64,000 nt of DNA from JAAYUD01 sp963676865. Lineage in GTDB: Bacteria; Bacteroidota; Bacteroidia; Bacteroidales; Bacteroidaceae. The DNA lies in contig CAXXSS010000001.1 of assembly GCA_963676865.2 (NCBI GenBank), positions 2,170,001 to 2,234,000 on the forward strand. The letters run 5' to 3'. The stretch's first letter is position 1. Each line of letters starts with the position of its first letter. Shown in pieces: positions 34,311 to 43,234 of this stretch. Both the position numbers and the translations under genes were made by a program. The notes under the pieces were generated by a model. The model did no database searches. It was given only the letters and a program-made list of their open reading frames with translations, and had not been told where the DNA came from.

Positions 34311-36403
34311 TTTTTCGATGGTATTAATTTTTGATACTTCAATAAAAGTGAGGTGTGTGGCTTTTCAAGTACTAGTTTCAAACCTTTTATCAATTCTTTA
34401 CCCAAAACTATCTGGCTTTCTTTAGTGTCCAAATTTGTCAAAAGATATTTCTGGTTGTCTTTAACGCTTGTTATATTCACCAATATCTCATTTGTTTTAG
34501 ATTCAGAGCGGCGGAAGGCCAAAATAATGCCACTATCGTCAGATGGACGATGAAATTGGTATGCCAGCCAAATATCTTTACGAGTAATGTCTTCAATACC
34601 TGTCAATGGATAATAATCTTCGTAATAATAGGGCCTTACTTCTTTATACTCCTTCAAACAACGTTGCATTTCGGTAATAGATGAGCTTTTTGTCGTTATT
34701 TTCCAATTATATATAAGTGCTGTGCTCAAACTTGAGCGGAAAGAATAAGGATCTGTTTGAACTGTTCCCGTTCCATGTAAGGGTAAAAAATAGTTTAGTC
34801 CGTAAGCTTGGCATTGTAGTCCATCTGTATCATAATAGTGATAATAATCACTTCTCCAAAGAGGTGCACTTTTTCCTATTGTTTCCCAATCAATACGTCT
34901 TCCACCACTTGCGCAGTTATCAATTAGTAGTTTCGGAAAACGCGAAAGTAAGTAATCCCAAAATTTGTATAGTCCTTCAATATGGCGAATCTCTTTCATT
35001 CCAATCCGGTCCGGTTCATCATTTGCTGCCCAATAGACATCGGGTTCCATATTAAAATCTTGTCTATAATAATCTATATTATTTTCTTCGAGCATGTCTC
35101 CGATATATTTGCACATCCAGTTGCAGGCGTCAGGATTGCCTAAATCAAATAATAGATAGGTCTTGTTATCATGTTTGGGAATATCAAGCATCCAATCGGG
35201 ATGTTCAACGGCCCATTGTGTTCCCCTAATCACTCTTTCCGGTTCGAACCATACCATGAATTTTGAACCGTTTTGGTGTATTACATCCGCAATTTGTTTT
35301 AGTCCCTTTGGAAAACGCAACGAGTCTACTGTCCAATTTCCCACTGTGTTGGCCCACGATTTTCCATGCTCATAATCAGATGCATCCGTGTTCCAACCGG
35401 CATCTAACCAAAAGACTTCCGGCTTCAAATTAAATTGAATATATCTTTTTACCATTGCAATTGCATAATCTGATGTTAAGCTTGAATATTCTTGGCAAGG
35501 CTGAGGATCATGATAATTGAATCCACTCGATAACGGATATTCGGCAAACTTTCCATCAATCTTTCTGCTTTTATGAGCTAAAACGAAACGTCGGAATTGA
35601 TTGTGCCCACTGATCCTATTATCTCCTTCCCAAAACATCAGGCTGATACTTGGTGTACGAATGCTTTCTTTAGGTTGTAGATATAGTCTCATTGTTTTCA
35701 TGCCCGATGTCATGGATATTGTGTTTTCGCCTTTTGCTAGCAAACTAGCAGTCCAGTTTCCCGTCCATCCTATACTAAATATTATACCCTGCCGATTTGA
35801 AACTGATTCGATGTTAAAAAAAGGCAAGTAATCACCTTGCGAAGAACGACCTCCTTCAGAAGACATTTTTTTCTCTTTCCCGATATCCAACTTGATGGTA
35901 TGAGGACAGAAATCATCTTTGGTTATATGGTTTCCTTCTGAATAATGAAGATTGAAATCACTTTTAACACGATATTGAATGGCCAAGTCTATAACTTTTA
36001 CTTGTTCTATTATAGGTGAGTTTTGTGTACCCGTGTTTGTGAAATGCATAACCCATTCTACTGCATTAAAACGGGGATAGCCGATAACAGTGCATTCAAT
36101 TTTCATCTTATTTGCCGGATTATAATAAGTATACAAATACTCTATCTTATCGGCTTCTTTTCTTGGTATTTGTTTTTCGGAATATATCCAATTGCGGATG
36201 AAATCATTCGACGATTTACCATCACAAACAAAGGAGAAAGGAGGTACTTTGCCTTTAGCAAAGTGCTTTTGTATCCATTGTTCGATATTAGGTACTTGTT
36301 TAGCCATCTTTGTTGTCATTTGGATTGCACCAAGGCACATCGAACTTGCAGTAGATAGTAGCAAAAGAAATATTAGTGAATATTTTAGCAGATAATGATT
36401 CAT
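34307..36403 (-). CDS. GH36-like alpha-galactosidase, stand-alone
   Basis: A secreted retaining alpha-galactosidase or related alpha-glycosidase of clan GH-D, 698 residues with a signal peptide (residues 1-26). The N-terminal beta-supersandwich is followed by the (beta/alpha)8 domain with WFEPERV (~386-392), nucleophile D449 in YYRQDFN and acid/base D519 in LWRSDYY. It is very similar along its length to the first 690 residues of the fused enzyme downstream. The gene is 11 bases after the MFS transporter gene. Alpha-N-acetylgalactosaminidase activity cannot be excluded by sequence. Confidence 0.9.
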   Translation of the reverse strand: MNHYLLKYSLIFLLLLSTASSMCLGAIQMTTKMAKQVPNIEQWIQKHFAKGKVPPFSFVCDGKSSNDFIRNWIYSEKQIPRKEADKIEYLYTYYNPANKMKIECTVIGYPRFNAVEWVMHFTNTGTQNSPIIEQVKVIDLAIQYRVKSDFNLHYSEGNHITKDDFCPHTIKLDIGKEKKMSSEGGRSSQGDYLPFFNIESVSNRQGIIFSIGWTGNWTASLLAKGENTISMTSGMKTMRLYLQPKESIRTPSISLMFWEGDNRISGHNQFRRFVLAHKSRKIDGKFAEYPLSSGFNYHDPQPCQEYSSLTSDYAIAMVKRYIQFNLKPEVFWLDAGWNTDASDYEHGKSWANTVGNWTVDSLRFPKGLKQIADVIHQNGSKFMVWFEPERVIRGTQWAVEHPDWMLDIPKHDNKTYLLFDLGNPDACNWMCKYIGDMLEENNIDYYRQDFNMEPDVYWAANDEPDRIGMKEIRHIEGLYKFWDYLLSRFPKLLIDNCASGGRRIDWETIGKSAPLWRSDYYHYYDTDGLQCQAYGLNYFLPLHGTGTVQTDPYSFRSSLSTALIYNWKITTKSSSITEMQRCLKEYKEVRPYYYEDYYPLTGIEDITRKDIWLAYQFHRPSDDSGIILAFRRSESKTNEILVNITSVKDNQKYLLTNLDTKESQIVLGKELIKGLKLVLEKPHTSLLLKYQKLIPSKK

Positions 36404-36414
36404 TTAGTAGCGCA

Positions 36415-37569
36415 TTATGCAGTTTTTATTTTTTTCATCAACCAAATCATATATATCCACACTATGACTAACAGAATGATCGCTGCTAGTTGAGTGTGAA
36501 ATGCATCAGTTACTAATCCAACAATTGGAGGGAGAATCGCTCCTCCAAAAAGTCCGACTATTAGCAAAGCTGAGACTTCGTTCGCCTTTTTAGGAGCCTT
36601 TTTTAGAGAGAGAGCAAAAATAATTGAGAATAGATTTGCATACCCGATACCAAAAATGGCAACACATATCAATATAAACCAAAGGTTTGTTCCAAATATC
36701 ATAAGAACCAATCCCAAAAGAGCAATCCATACACTTGCGATGAAGAATTTAGATTCAGAATATTTCATCAGTAGTACACCGCCCAGAAACGCACCCAATG
36801 TACGCGCAAAGAAATAGACGCTATTGCCCATACCGGCATTTGTCAATTCCATGTGAAAACGTTCCATTAAAAATTTAGGAAATGTCATATTGATGCTTAC
36901 ATCAACTCCTACCAGTACTAATATTCCAATGAAAAATGCAACAATATGTTTGTCTCTTAGTAGGTCAAGAGTAACCTTTATTGAAACATTCTTTCTTTCT
37001 TGGACTTTTTCTTGTATAGGAGTCAGATACAACCAGAACAATGCTAGTAAAGATAATCCTGCATATATGGGAAATATCATTTTCCATCCTAAGATGCTGC
37101 CTGCAACCCACGCCGTCAATATAGGGCCAAAAAAGGAACTCAATGCTTTTACGAATTGTCCAAATGTCAATGTCCCTGATAATTTTTCGTTTGCAACAAC
37201 GTCTGTTATTAGTGGATTAAGAGATACTTGAAGAATGGTGTTGCCTATACCAACCAGTGAAAAGGCAATCAATATCGATACGAAATTGTATGAAATAATA
37301 GGTAAACACATTGCAAGAACGTTGAATCCGAAGCTTATCGTTACCGTATTCTTACGCCCTATCTTGTTCATTAGCATTCCTGTTGGAATAGAAAGTATCA
37401 AAAACCAGAAGAAGCAAGATATGGAAATAAGATTTACTGTTGTATCAGTTAAATTTGTAAAATCGTTTTTGACATAATTGGTCGCCATTCCTATAATGTC
37501 AACGAACCCCATAATAAAGAACCCAAACATCACAGGGAGTATATTAATCAATGAGATTTTGTTTTTCAT
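36415..37569 (-). CDS. MFS sugar permease
   Basis: An inner-membrane major-facilitator transporter of 384 residues with about twelve hydrophobic segments. The loop motif GMLMNKIGRKNTV lies between TM2 and TM3. The general layout is like the FucP/GlcP sugar:proton symporters of Bacteroidetes, but I cannot name its substrate. It would move a monosaccharide released in the periplasm into the cytoplasm, where the ROK kinase and GmhA-like isomerase of the same operon can act. It starts 12 bases after the GH-A gene. Confidence 0.85.
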   Translation of the reverse strand: MKNKISLINILPVMFGFFIMGFVDIIGMATNYVKNDFTNLTDTTVNLISISCFFWFLILSIPTGMLMNKIGRKNTVTISFGFNVLAMCLPIISYNFVSILIAFSLVGIGNTILQVSLNPLITDVVANEKLSGTLTFGQFVKALSSFFGPILTAWVAGSILGWKMIFPIYAGLSLLALFWLYLTPIQEKVQERKNVSIKVTLDLLRDKHIVAFFIGILVLVGVDVSINMTFPKFLMERFHMELTNAGMGNSVYFFARTLGAFLGGVLLMKYSESKFFIASVWIALLGLVLMIFGTNLWFILICVAIFGIGYANLFSIIFALSLKKAPKKANEVSALLIVGLFGGAILPPIVGLVTDAFHTQLAAIILLVIVWIYMIWLMKKIKTA

Positions 37570-37581
37570 GAGATATTGTAT

Positions 37582-39186
37582 TTATAATTGAACTAATACA
37601 TAAATTGCATTTCGAGTGACTTTTAAATGTATGCCGGTCTTGTCAGATGTAATGGTTTCTGTCGATTCTATCATGCTGTCATCTTTTGGCAAACGTCCTT
37701 CTAAATATTTATATACGGCATAACTTCCATTGCTATTATTTTTAGCATTGTTTATATGGATTGTCTTGTCCACGTCGGCTATTCCATTAACCAATACATA
37801 AGTCCATTTTCCAGCAGTATTAAGAAAACCGGCTCCCGCCATCAATTCATTGTCGAAACTAAGAGGGTACACTTCATCGCCAGGGCGAATAAAGCGGGTG
37901 AGAAGACTATAAGCATAGTATTGAGGACGAACTTCGTAATTAGAGTTGATTTTGTCGTACACGTCCTTGTCTTGTGCGTAAGCTTCTTTCACATATTTCC
38001 ACAAACCTAATTGTTGCATCGAATCGTAAGAATCATAACGTAACATGTATTGATCTAGTAAACTCCAATAGCTTACGCCACAAGCTCCTGCATTCAAATA
38101 GTTTATTGCTGCACGAACCAATTGAACTCCTCGTTGATAGGTGTCAATGCCATATTGACGTGCCGAACCATAACCGGGGAAGCCAAATTCACCTACATAA
38201 TGCTGTTTGCTTCCACATATCTTTACATTTTGATTCTCCCATCCTACAAAATCCTTGTTAGAAGCCTCATAACCTAATCCATACTTATGACTATTATACA
38301 AATCGGCTTCACCGTTTGTAAATGTCGATACGCAAGAAGAAAGATAACCGAAAGAACCTTCCGTGTTATCAGAGAGATTGAATTTTACTTTGTTTCTTAT
38401 GCCGTCAGACTTAAATTTCGCATCCAATGCTTTCACCATAGGTGCGTATGTGTCTGCCCATCCCATCGACTCGTAATCTCCTTGCCACATTAATCTTCCA
38501 TAATTAGCTATATGACTGTCCGGTTCGTTGAAGGGGGTTATCTCTTCAATGCAAGTATAACCTTTTGTTTCTATCAGATATTTTGTTAATGTAGAGAAAC
38601 TTTCTGCAAATTCTTGGTATTTGTCTGTTCCCGCTATCCAACCGGGATTTACGCTTTGAGACCTTGCGTCGCAAAGAAAATGACGTTGCCCGTTATAAAG
38701 TCCAGACAGTAAATTCATGCTTGTTGGGCAGCCCCACAACACGAGTGTTACGCCGATCTGATTGTCTTGGGCTACATCCAATAGTTTGTATAACCCTTGC
38801 ATCTCTTGCGAATCGAATGTGAACTTGCTCATATCCGCAATGTTCGGATTGTCATTATCATTGATCGGTTCCCACCAATAGGGCAGCAACATGACACGAA
38901 AATGTTGCATCTTCATCTTTTTTATCCTTGGCACAATAATATTATCCCAATCGGCTTCTTTTGAGCCATCATTTCGGTTCACATTTTGGGTAAAAAACAG
39001 AGGATCGAATTGTACGCCTATATTACGAATAGGTACGCCAGTCGATTTCGAAACAGATATTGTGTCGCATTTGGCAGCCGGAATGATATTATTATCTTCG
39101 ACTTCATTGCTATTAGTGCAAGCCGATATTGACAAAAATATGCAAACCAGACAAAACAATAATTTACTGATATTGATCGATTTCAT
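37582..39186 (-). CDS. Clan GH-A glycoside hydrolase lipoprotein, stand-alone
   Basis: A 534-residue lipoprotein (LSISAC, Cys at residue 23) with a TIM-barrel hydrolase domain. The acid/base is E221 in TPFNEPD and the nucleophile E333 in HYVGEFGFPG, the clan GH-A arrangement at the ends of beta4 and beta7. A small beta domain follows from about residue 430. Residues ~50-534 align with 705-1168 of the fused enzyme through shared blocks such as GVSYWSLLDQY and NYEVRPQYYAYSLLTRFI. It is GH30/GH5-like, but I cannot place it in a family. A lipid anchor suggests outer-membrane or periplasmic face placement. Confidence 0.85.
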   Translation of the reverse strand: MKSINISKLLFCLVCIFLSISACTNSNEVEDNNIIPAAKCDTISVSKSTGVPIRNIGVQFDPLFFTQNVNRNDGSKEADWDNIIVPRIKKMKMQHFRVMLLPYWWEPINDNDNPNIADMSKFTFDSQEMQGLYKLLDVAQDNQIGVTLVLWGCPTSMNLLSGLYNGQRHFLCDARSQSVNPGWIAGTDKYQEFAESFSTLTKYLIETKGYTCIEEITPFNEPDSHIANYGRLMWQGDYESMGWADTYAPMVKALDAKFKSDGIRNKVKFNLSDNTEGSFGYLSSCVSTFTNGEADLYNSHKYGLGYEASNKDFVGWENQNVKICGSKQHYVGEFGFPGYGSARQYGIDTYQRGVQLVRAAINYLNAGACGVSYWSLLDQYMLRYDSYDSMQQLGLWKYVKEAYAQDKDVYDKINSNYEVRPQYYAYSLLTRFIRPGDEVYPLSFDNELMAGAGFLNTAGKWTYVLVNGIADVDKTIHINNAKNNSNGSYAVYKYLEGRLPKDDSMIESTETITSDKTGIHLKVTRNAIYVLVQL

Positions 39187-39203
39187 AACTGTACTTTTAT
39201 AGA

Positions 39204-39791
39204 TTAATCTTTATTTCTTAAATTAATTGCATGTTCAATAGCTTGAATCAAAATATGTATGATCTTTATATGAATTTCTTGTATTCTATCAGAGTGGGGA
39301 GCAAGTGGTGCACATATGGCTATGTCTGCATTTAGAGACAATTCGTTTTTTCCTGCAGAAGTCAGCACTACGACTTTCATTTTTTGCTTATGAGCTTGCG
39401 CTACAGCGTTTAGTATGTTTTTCGAATGTCCGCTGGTACTTATCGCTAGTAATACGTCTCCTTGATTTCCTAGAGCTTCTACATATCGAGAAAAAATGTC
39501 ATCAAAAGAATAGTCATTTCCCACACAGGTAATATATGCAGGGTCGTTAATAGAAATTGCCGGTAGTGGTTTTCGGTTGTCTCGGTATCTTCCTGTCAAC
39601 TCTTCTGCAAAATGGGTTGCATCACATAAAGAACCGCCATTGCCACACGAAATAATTTTATGTCCTGATAGTAGAGCTTCGGCAAAGACGGCCGCGCTTT
39701 TTGCTATATTGTCTACTGTGGTGTCATCTTTCAAAAAACTCTCCAGCTCAGAATGTGCTTCTTTTAAACTGTATTTAATTAGATTCTCCAT
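39204..39791 (-). CDS. gmhA: GmhA-type sedoheptulose-7-phosphate isomerase
   Basis: A cytoplasmic 195-residue SIS-domain protein. GmhA interconverts sedoheptulose 7-phosphate and D-glycero-D-manno-heptose 7-phosphate. Residues corresponding to the E. coli active site are all present: H60, E64 and R68 in HFAEELTGR, D93 (GNDYS), T119 (ISTSG), D168/Q171 and H179 (SDRIQEIHIKIIH), each one position lower than in E. coli. No hldE, gmhB or other LPS-core genes are near. It lies 10 bases after a ROK kinase gene in a sugar-degradation operon, so a catabolic role is inferred. Confidence 0.88.
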   Translation of the reverse strand: MENLIKYSLKEAHSELESFLKDDTTVDNIAKSAAVFAEALLSGHKIISCGNGGSLCDATHFAEELTGRYRDNRKPLPAISINDPAYITCVGNDYSFDDIFSRYVEALGNQGDVLLAISTSGHSKNILNAVAQAHKQKMKVVVLTSAGKNELSLNADIAICAPLAPHSDRIQEIHIKIIHILIQAIEHAINLRNKD

Positions 39792-39801
39792 AATAAATAG
39801 A

Positions 39802-40770
39802 TTAAACGGTTAAGCTGGCTGCTATGGACAAAGCGGCATAGTCGCCTATTTGTTCACCCAACAAAGCAGGTTTGATTTTACAAACATTGTTGGCACAATG
39901 TAGTGCTTCTTGCTCTATTGTTTTTTGCATAATTGGCTTCATGAATTCTTCATTTCGGGTATAAATGCCTCCAATAACGATCATCTCTGGGTTCAAAATG
40001 TCGATTACAATAGATAGTCCCTTTCCCAGATAAATTGCCGATGTTTCATATATACTCTGTGCCAAGGTGTCACCCTTTATAGCTTCTTCGGCTATTTTCT
40101 GAGCTGTTATATGTTCCAAGTCTTGCAGAGTACACCAAGCGACCTTCTGCCCAAGTTGATATTTCTCTGTGATATATGTTTTTGCCAATTGCGCAATTCC
40201 TCCTCCACTGGCAAAACCTTCAAATGAACCTTTTTTCCCATATCCTACCGGTCCGAATTCCGATAAGCGGATATGCCCCAGTTCGCCTGCATTATCGTTA
40301 GTTCCCGTGTAGAGTGTTCCATTCATAATCAGTCCGGCTCCAAGCCCCGTACCGAAAGTTAAGAAAACCATATTTTTGGTCCCTTTACCTGCTCCGAATT
40401 TCCATTCGGCCAAAGCGCATGCATTTGCATCATTTTGTAGATTGGATTTGATTCCTGTCTTCTTTTCTACTATAGACACAATTGGGATATTATCCCAGCC
40501 AGGTAAGTTTGGAGGAGACATCACGATACCTTTTTCACTATTCAGCGGGCCTCCGCAACTAATACCTATGGCTCTCGTATTGGTTGAATTCAAATGATGA
40601 ACTTTCATCATCTTTTCTATCTCAGAAAGGATATTTTCAATTGTCTCTTCAGGATTTGTTGTTGCAAATCTCTTCTTATCAACAATTGTCAAGCAGTCCC
40701 CCTCTGTAATTCCATAGGTTATTGCACATTTAGTACCTCCGATATCGATACCTAATAATTGTTCTTTCAT
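39802..40770 (-). CDS. ROK-family sugar kinase
   Basis: A cytoplasmic ATP-dependent sugar kinase of 322 residues. It has the ATP motif DIGGTKCAI at residues 9-17, catalytic D114 in LQNDANACA, the second phosphate loop TFGTGLGAG (138-146) and H166 in GELGHIRL. The cysteine-rich zinc motif of most ROK proteins (CxCGxxGCxE) is replaced by GYGKKGSFEG with no Cys. It has no N-terminal HTH, so it is a kinase rather than a repressor. It lies between the GH2 gene and gmhA, with gaps of 11 and 10 bases. The substrate is unknown. Confidence 0.88.
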   Translation of the reverse strand: MKEQLLGIDIGGTKCAITYGITEGDCLTIVDKKRFATTNPEETIENILSEIEKMMKVHHLNSTNTRAIGISCGGPLNSEKGIVMSPPNLPGWDNIPIVSIVEKKTGIKSNLQNDANACALAEWKFGAGKGTKNMVFLTFGTGLGAGLIMNGTLYTGTNDNAGELGHIRLSEFGPVGYGKKGSFEGFASGGGIAQLAKTYITEKYQLGQKVAWCTLQDLEHITAQKIAEEAIKGDTLAQSIYETSAIYLGKGLSIVIDILNPEMIVIGGIYTRNEEFMKPIMQKTIEQEALHCANNVCKIKPALLGEQIGDYAALSIAASLTV

Positions 40771-40781
40771 CTATATCTTTT

Positions 40782-43178
40782 TTATTTTATGTTATATATT
40801 CCTGTTTGTTTCAATAGCTTTTTGTAGTACTCAAGTTTAAACGGAGGCCTGCCATAAAGATAATGGTTCGCTAAATCTTGTTTGCCTATTTTGTATCGGA
40901 TAAGCAAAATACCTTGTCCTTGTTTTTCCGGAATCTTTGCTATCTCTGTCTTATCGTTTGCCGCGATTTTAAACTCACCTTTAAAAACCGTTTCGCCCGA
41001 TGCTATATCCGTTACGCAAACTTCTCCTTGAGCCATTTTTCTGGTATCATTTACTCCAATAAGGTGATATACTCCATTTTTGGCGTCATTCATTAGTATG
41101 CAAACATCTTTCTGAACATTTTTGATAAAGTAGTAAGCCATTTTCTTGGAATTGTAATAGTCTACTACGGCATCAGAAATAAGTGGCCATCCATCCCTCA
41201 AGTTCCACCATATTATGCCTGTTTTATTATTAAATTTCTTCCCTCTCCACATTTCTATGAAGTATTTCATTGCTTCAGCCTGAACAGATTGGGATGCAAA
41301 AATAAAGTCGTCCAGTTTCGAAGGTACATTACCAAATACTAAATTTATTTGATTGATCATTAAATTGTTTCTGTCATAAGTCGGTCCCAAGACAGAAAAG
41401 CGGCGAACCGATTTTGTCACCCACTCATCATTCCAATCATGTTTCTTTATCCATGGATAAACAGCTTCTTTTGTCATCATTCGCTTCAGGCTTTCTAGAT
41501 TTGGACAGCCATGATAACCTATTTCACTTACAAAGCAGCAAGTTGCATCCGTATAAAATTTGTCTTTGTAATATCCCCGTGGTCCCCATAGATGGTTCTC
41601 CGGAAGGTACTCATCTGCACTTCCCTTTTGGTATACCGACTCACTATAATAAGGCGAACTGGGTAGATAAGGGCGTGTCGGATCAAATTCATAAAGAATA
41701 TTGGGGATGACTTTGCGGCTTATCACATCTTTGTTAGGATCAATATTAAAGGGTTGTAAAGTCCAGCGTAGGGCACAGTCGTTCTCATTATTTCCAGACC
41801 ATAAGACTAAAGATGGATGATTACGCAATTTGCATACTATGGATATGATTTCATTTTCCAATGTTTGGGTGAAAGAAGAGCGTTGAGGATAAAAAGTACA
41901 TCCCATGGTGAAATCCTGCCATACCATTATTCCATTTTCGTCGCACAAATCGAAGAAACGATGGTCTTCTACTACATTTCCTCCCCAACAACGTATCATA
42001 TTGCAATTTAAATCGACAGCCATACGGATAGATTCATTCAGCAACGAATCGTCGCGGCTATGTAGTGCATCCAATGGAACCCAATTCGTTCCATGTATAA
42101 AAATAGGTTCGTCATTCACGATGAAACAAAATTTTCCAGGTTTCTCGGGAGTGTTTATATCTGTCATGTCCAACTTAATGGTCCTCATTCCTATTCGTTG
42201 AATGTTGCTTCCCCATATCTTTCCGTTATTGTCTTCAAGCTCAACTTTTGCGGTATACAACGCTGGATCGCCATAACCTCTGGGCCACCATAAATCAGCA
42301 TTCTTGAGATCAATGATATGTCTGAAAGCTGGCGAAACTACGTTGACAGAACTTTTATATACTTCTTTTCCTTTTCGGCTAAGGGTGAATATCGCTTTTG
42401 TGTTGTCATACTTTTCAAAGGGTAGTTTCACTTGTACATCAATTAATAGATGTACATTTCTCGATGCTGTATCGATATTGGCTACCATATAATTCACATC
42501 TTTTATCCGGGCAGGTTCCAATGTACGCAATTCTACGTTGCGCCATAATCCCGCACTTACCAGACGAGGTAGTATATCCCATCCGAACATGTGAGGAGCT
42601 TTCCGCAAAAAGATAGATTCTTCGGAAGGGAAATTACCAATGCTGAGTGTTCCCAGCAAATGTTTGCTTCCTTCAAGAACCGATGAGCGTATGATAACTT
42701 CCAATTTGTTTTCTCCGATATTTATTTCATCTGTCACATCAAAAGTATGCTCTATCATCATATTTTCGGCATTACCTATGTGTTTCCCGTTAAGCCATAT
42801 ATCTGCTAGGCAGTCAATACCCCCAAAATAGAGCTGGTAGCGTTGTCCCTCTTTGAGTTTCTGCGCATTAAATGTCTTTGTATAGCACCATTGGTAGGCT
42901 TCCCATTTGCGCAATTCATTGATATTATTTCCTATCGAAGGATCTTTTATCAAGCTGGCAGCTAATAAATCTAATTCGACATTTCCGGGGACATGTGCCG
43001 GTATTTGTTTGAATGCGACTCCTCTCATTTCATTCGGAGAGGTAATGGGCTTTTCCGGTTGCTGCCAGTAAGATAACGTCCATTTCCCATTCAATGATAA
43101 TGTCCCATCATCATTTGCATATATTGAATTTGCAAATGAAAGTAGCAGGATAATAAGTATAGATTTTAGTTGCTTCAT
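40782..43178 (-). CDS. GH2-family beta-mannosidase-like enzyme
   Basis: A secreted retaining hydrolase of 798 residues with a signal peptide (residues 1-21). Order: sugar-binding jelly roll (~24-215, with WLNGKHIGNAENM), Ig-like domain, then the TIM barrel from about residue 355 (IFIHGTNWVPLDA, WGGNVVED). The acid/base is E465 in SGNNEND and the nucleophile E552 in VSEIGYHG, the pattern of beta-mannosidases rather than beta-galactosidases (NEY...). The substrate preference is inferred. It starts 56 bases after the GH78 gene. Confidence 0.88.
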   Translation of the reverse strand: MKQLKSILIILLLSFANSIYANDDGTLSLNGKWTLSYWQQPEKPITSPNEMRGVAFKQIPAHVPGNVELDLLAASLIKDPSIGNNINELRKWEAYQWCYTKTFNAQKLKEGQRYQLYFGGIDCLADIWLNGKHIGNAENMMIEHTFDVTDEINIGENKLEVIIRSSVLEGSKHLLGTLSIGNFPSEESIFLRKAPHMFGWDILPRLVSAGLWRNVELRTLEPARIKDVNYMVANIDTASRNVHLLIDVQVKLPFEKYDNTKAIFTLSRKGKEVYKSSVNVVSPAFRHIIDLKNADLWWPRGYGDPALYTAKVELEDNNGKIWGSNIQRIGMRTIKLDMTDINTPEKPGKFCFIVNDEPIFIHGTNWVPLDALHSRDDSLLNESIRMAVDLNCNMIRCWGGNVVEDHRFFDLCDENGIMVWQDFTMGCTFYPQRSSFTQTLENEIISIVCKLRNHPSLVLWSGNNENDCALRWTLQPFNIDPNKDVISRKVIPNILYEFDPTRPYLPSSPYYSESVYQKGSADEYLPENHLWGPRGYYKDKFYTDATCCFVSEIGYHGCPNLESLKRMMTKEAVYPWIKKHDWNDEWVTKSVRRFSVLGPTYDRNNLMINQINLVFGNVPSKLDDFIFASQSVQAEAMKYFIEMWRGKKFNNKTGIIWWNLRDGWPLISDAVVDYYNSKKMAYYFIKNVQKDVCILMNDAKNGVYHLIGVNDTRKMAQGEVCVTDIASGETVFKGEFKIAANDKTEIAKIPEKQGQGILLIRYKIGKQDLANHYLYGRPPFKLEYYKKLLKQTGIYNIK

Positions 43179-43234
43179 CTTAATTGTTTTTACAAAATAT
43201 GTTGTTACTCAATAAAACTCTAATGGCGCTTTTA

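Noticed and set aside
39802..39813. TTAAACGGTTAA, similar to the LacI operator candidates
   Set aside because: It is the coding end of the ROK gene inside the operon, with no promoter near it. An internal operator is possible but unsupported.
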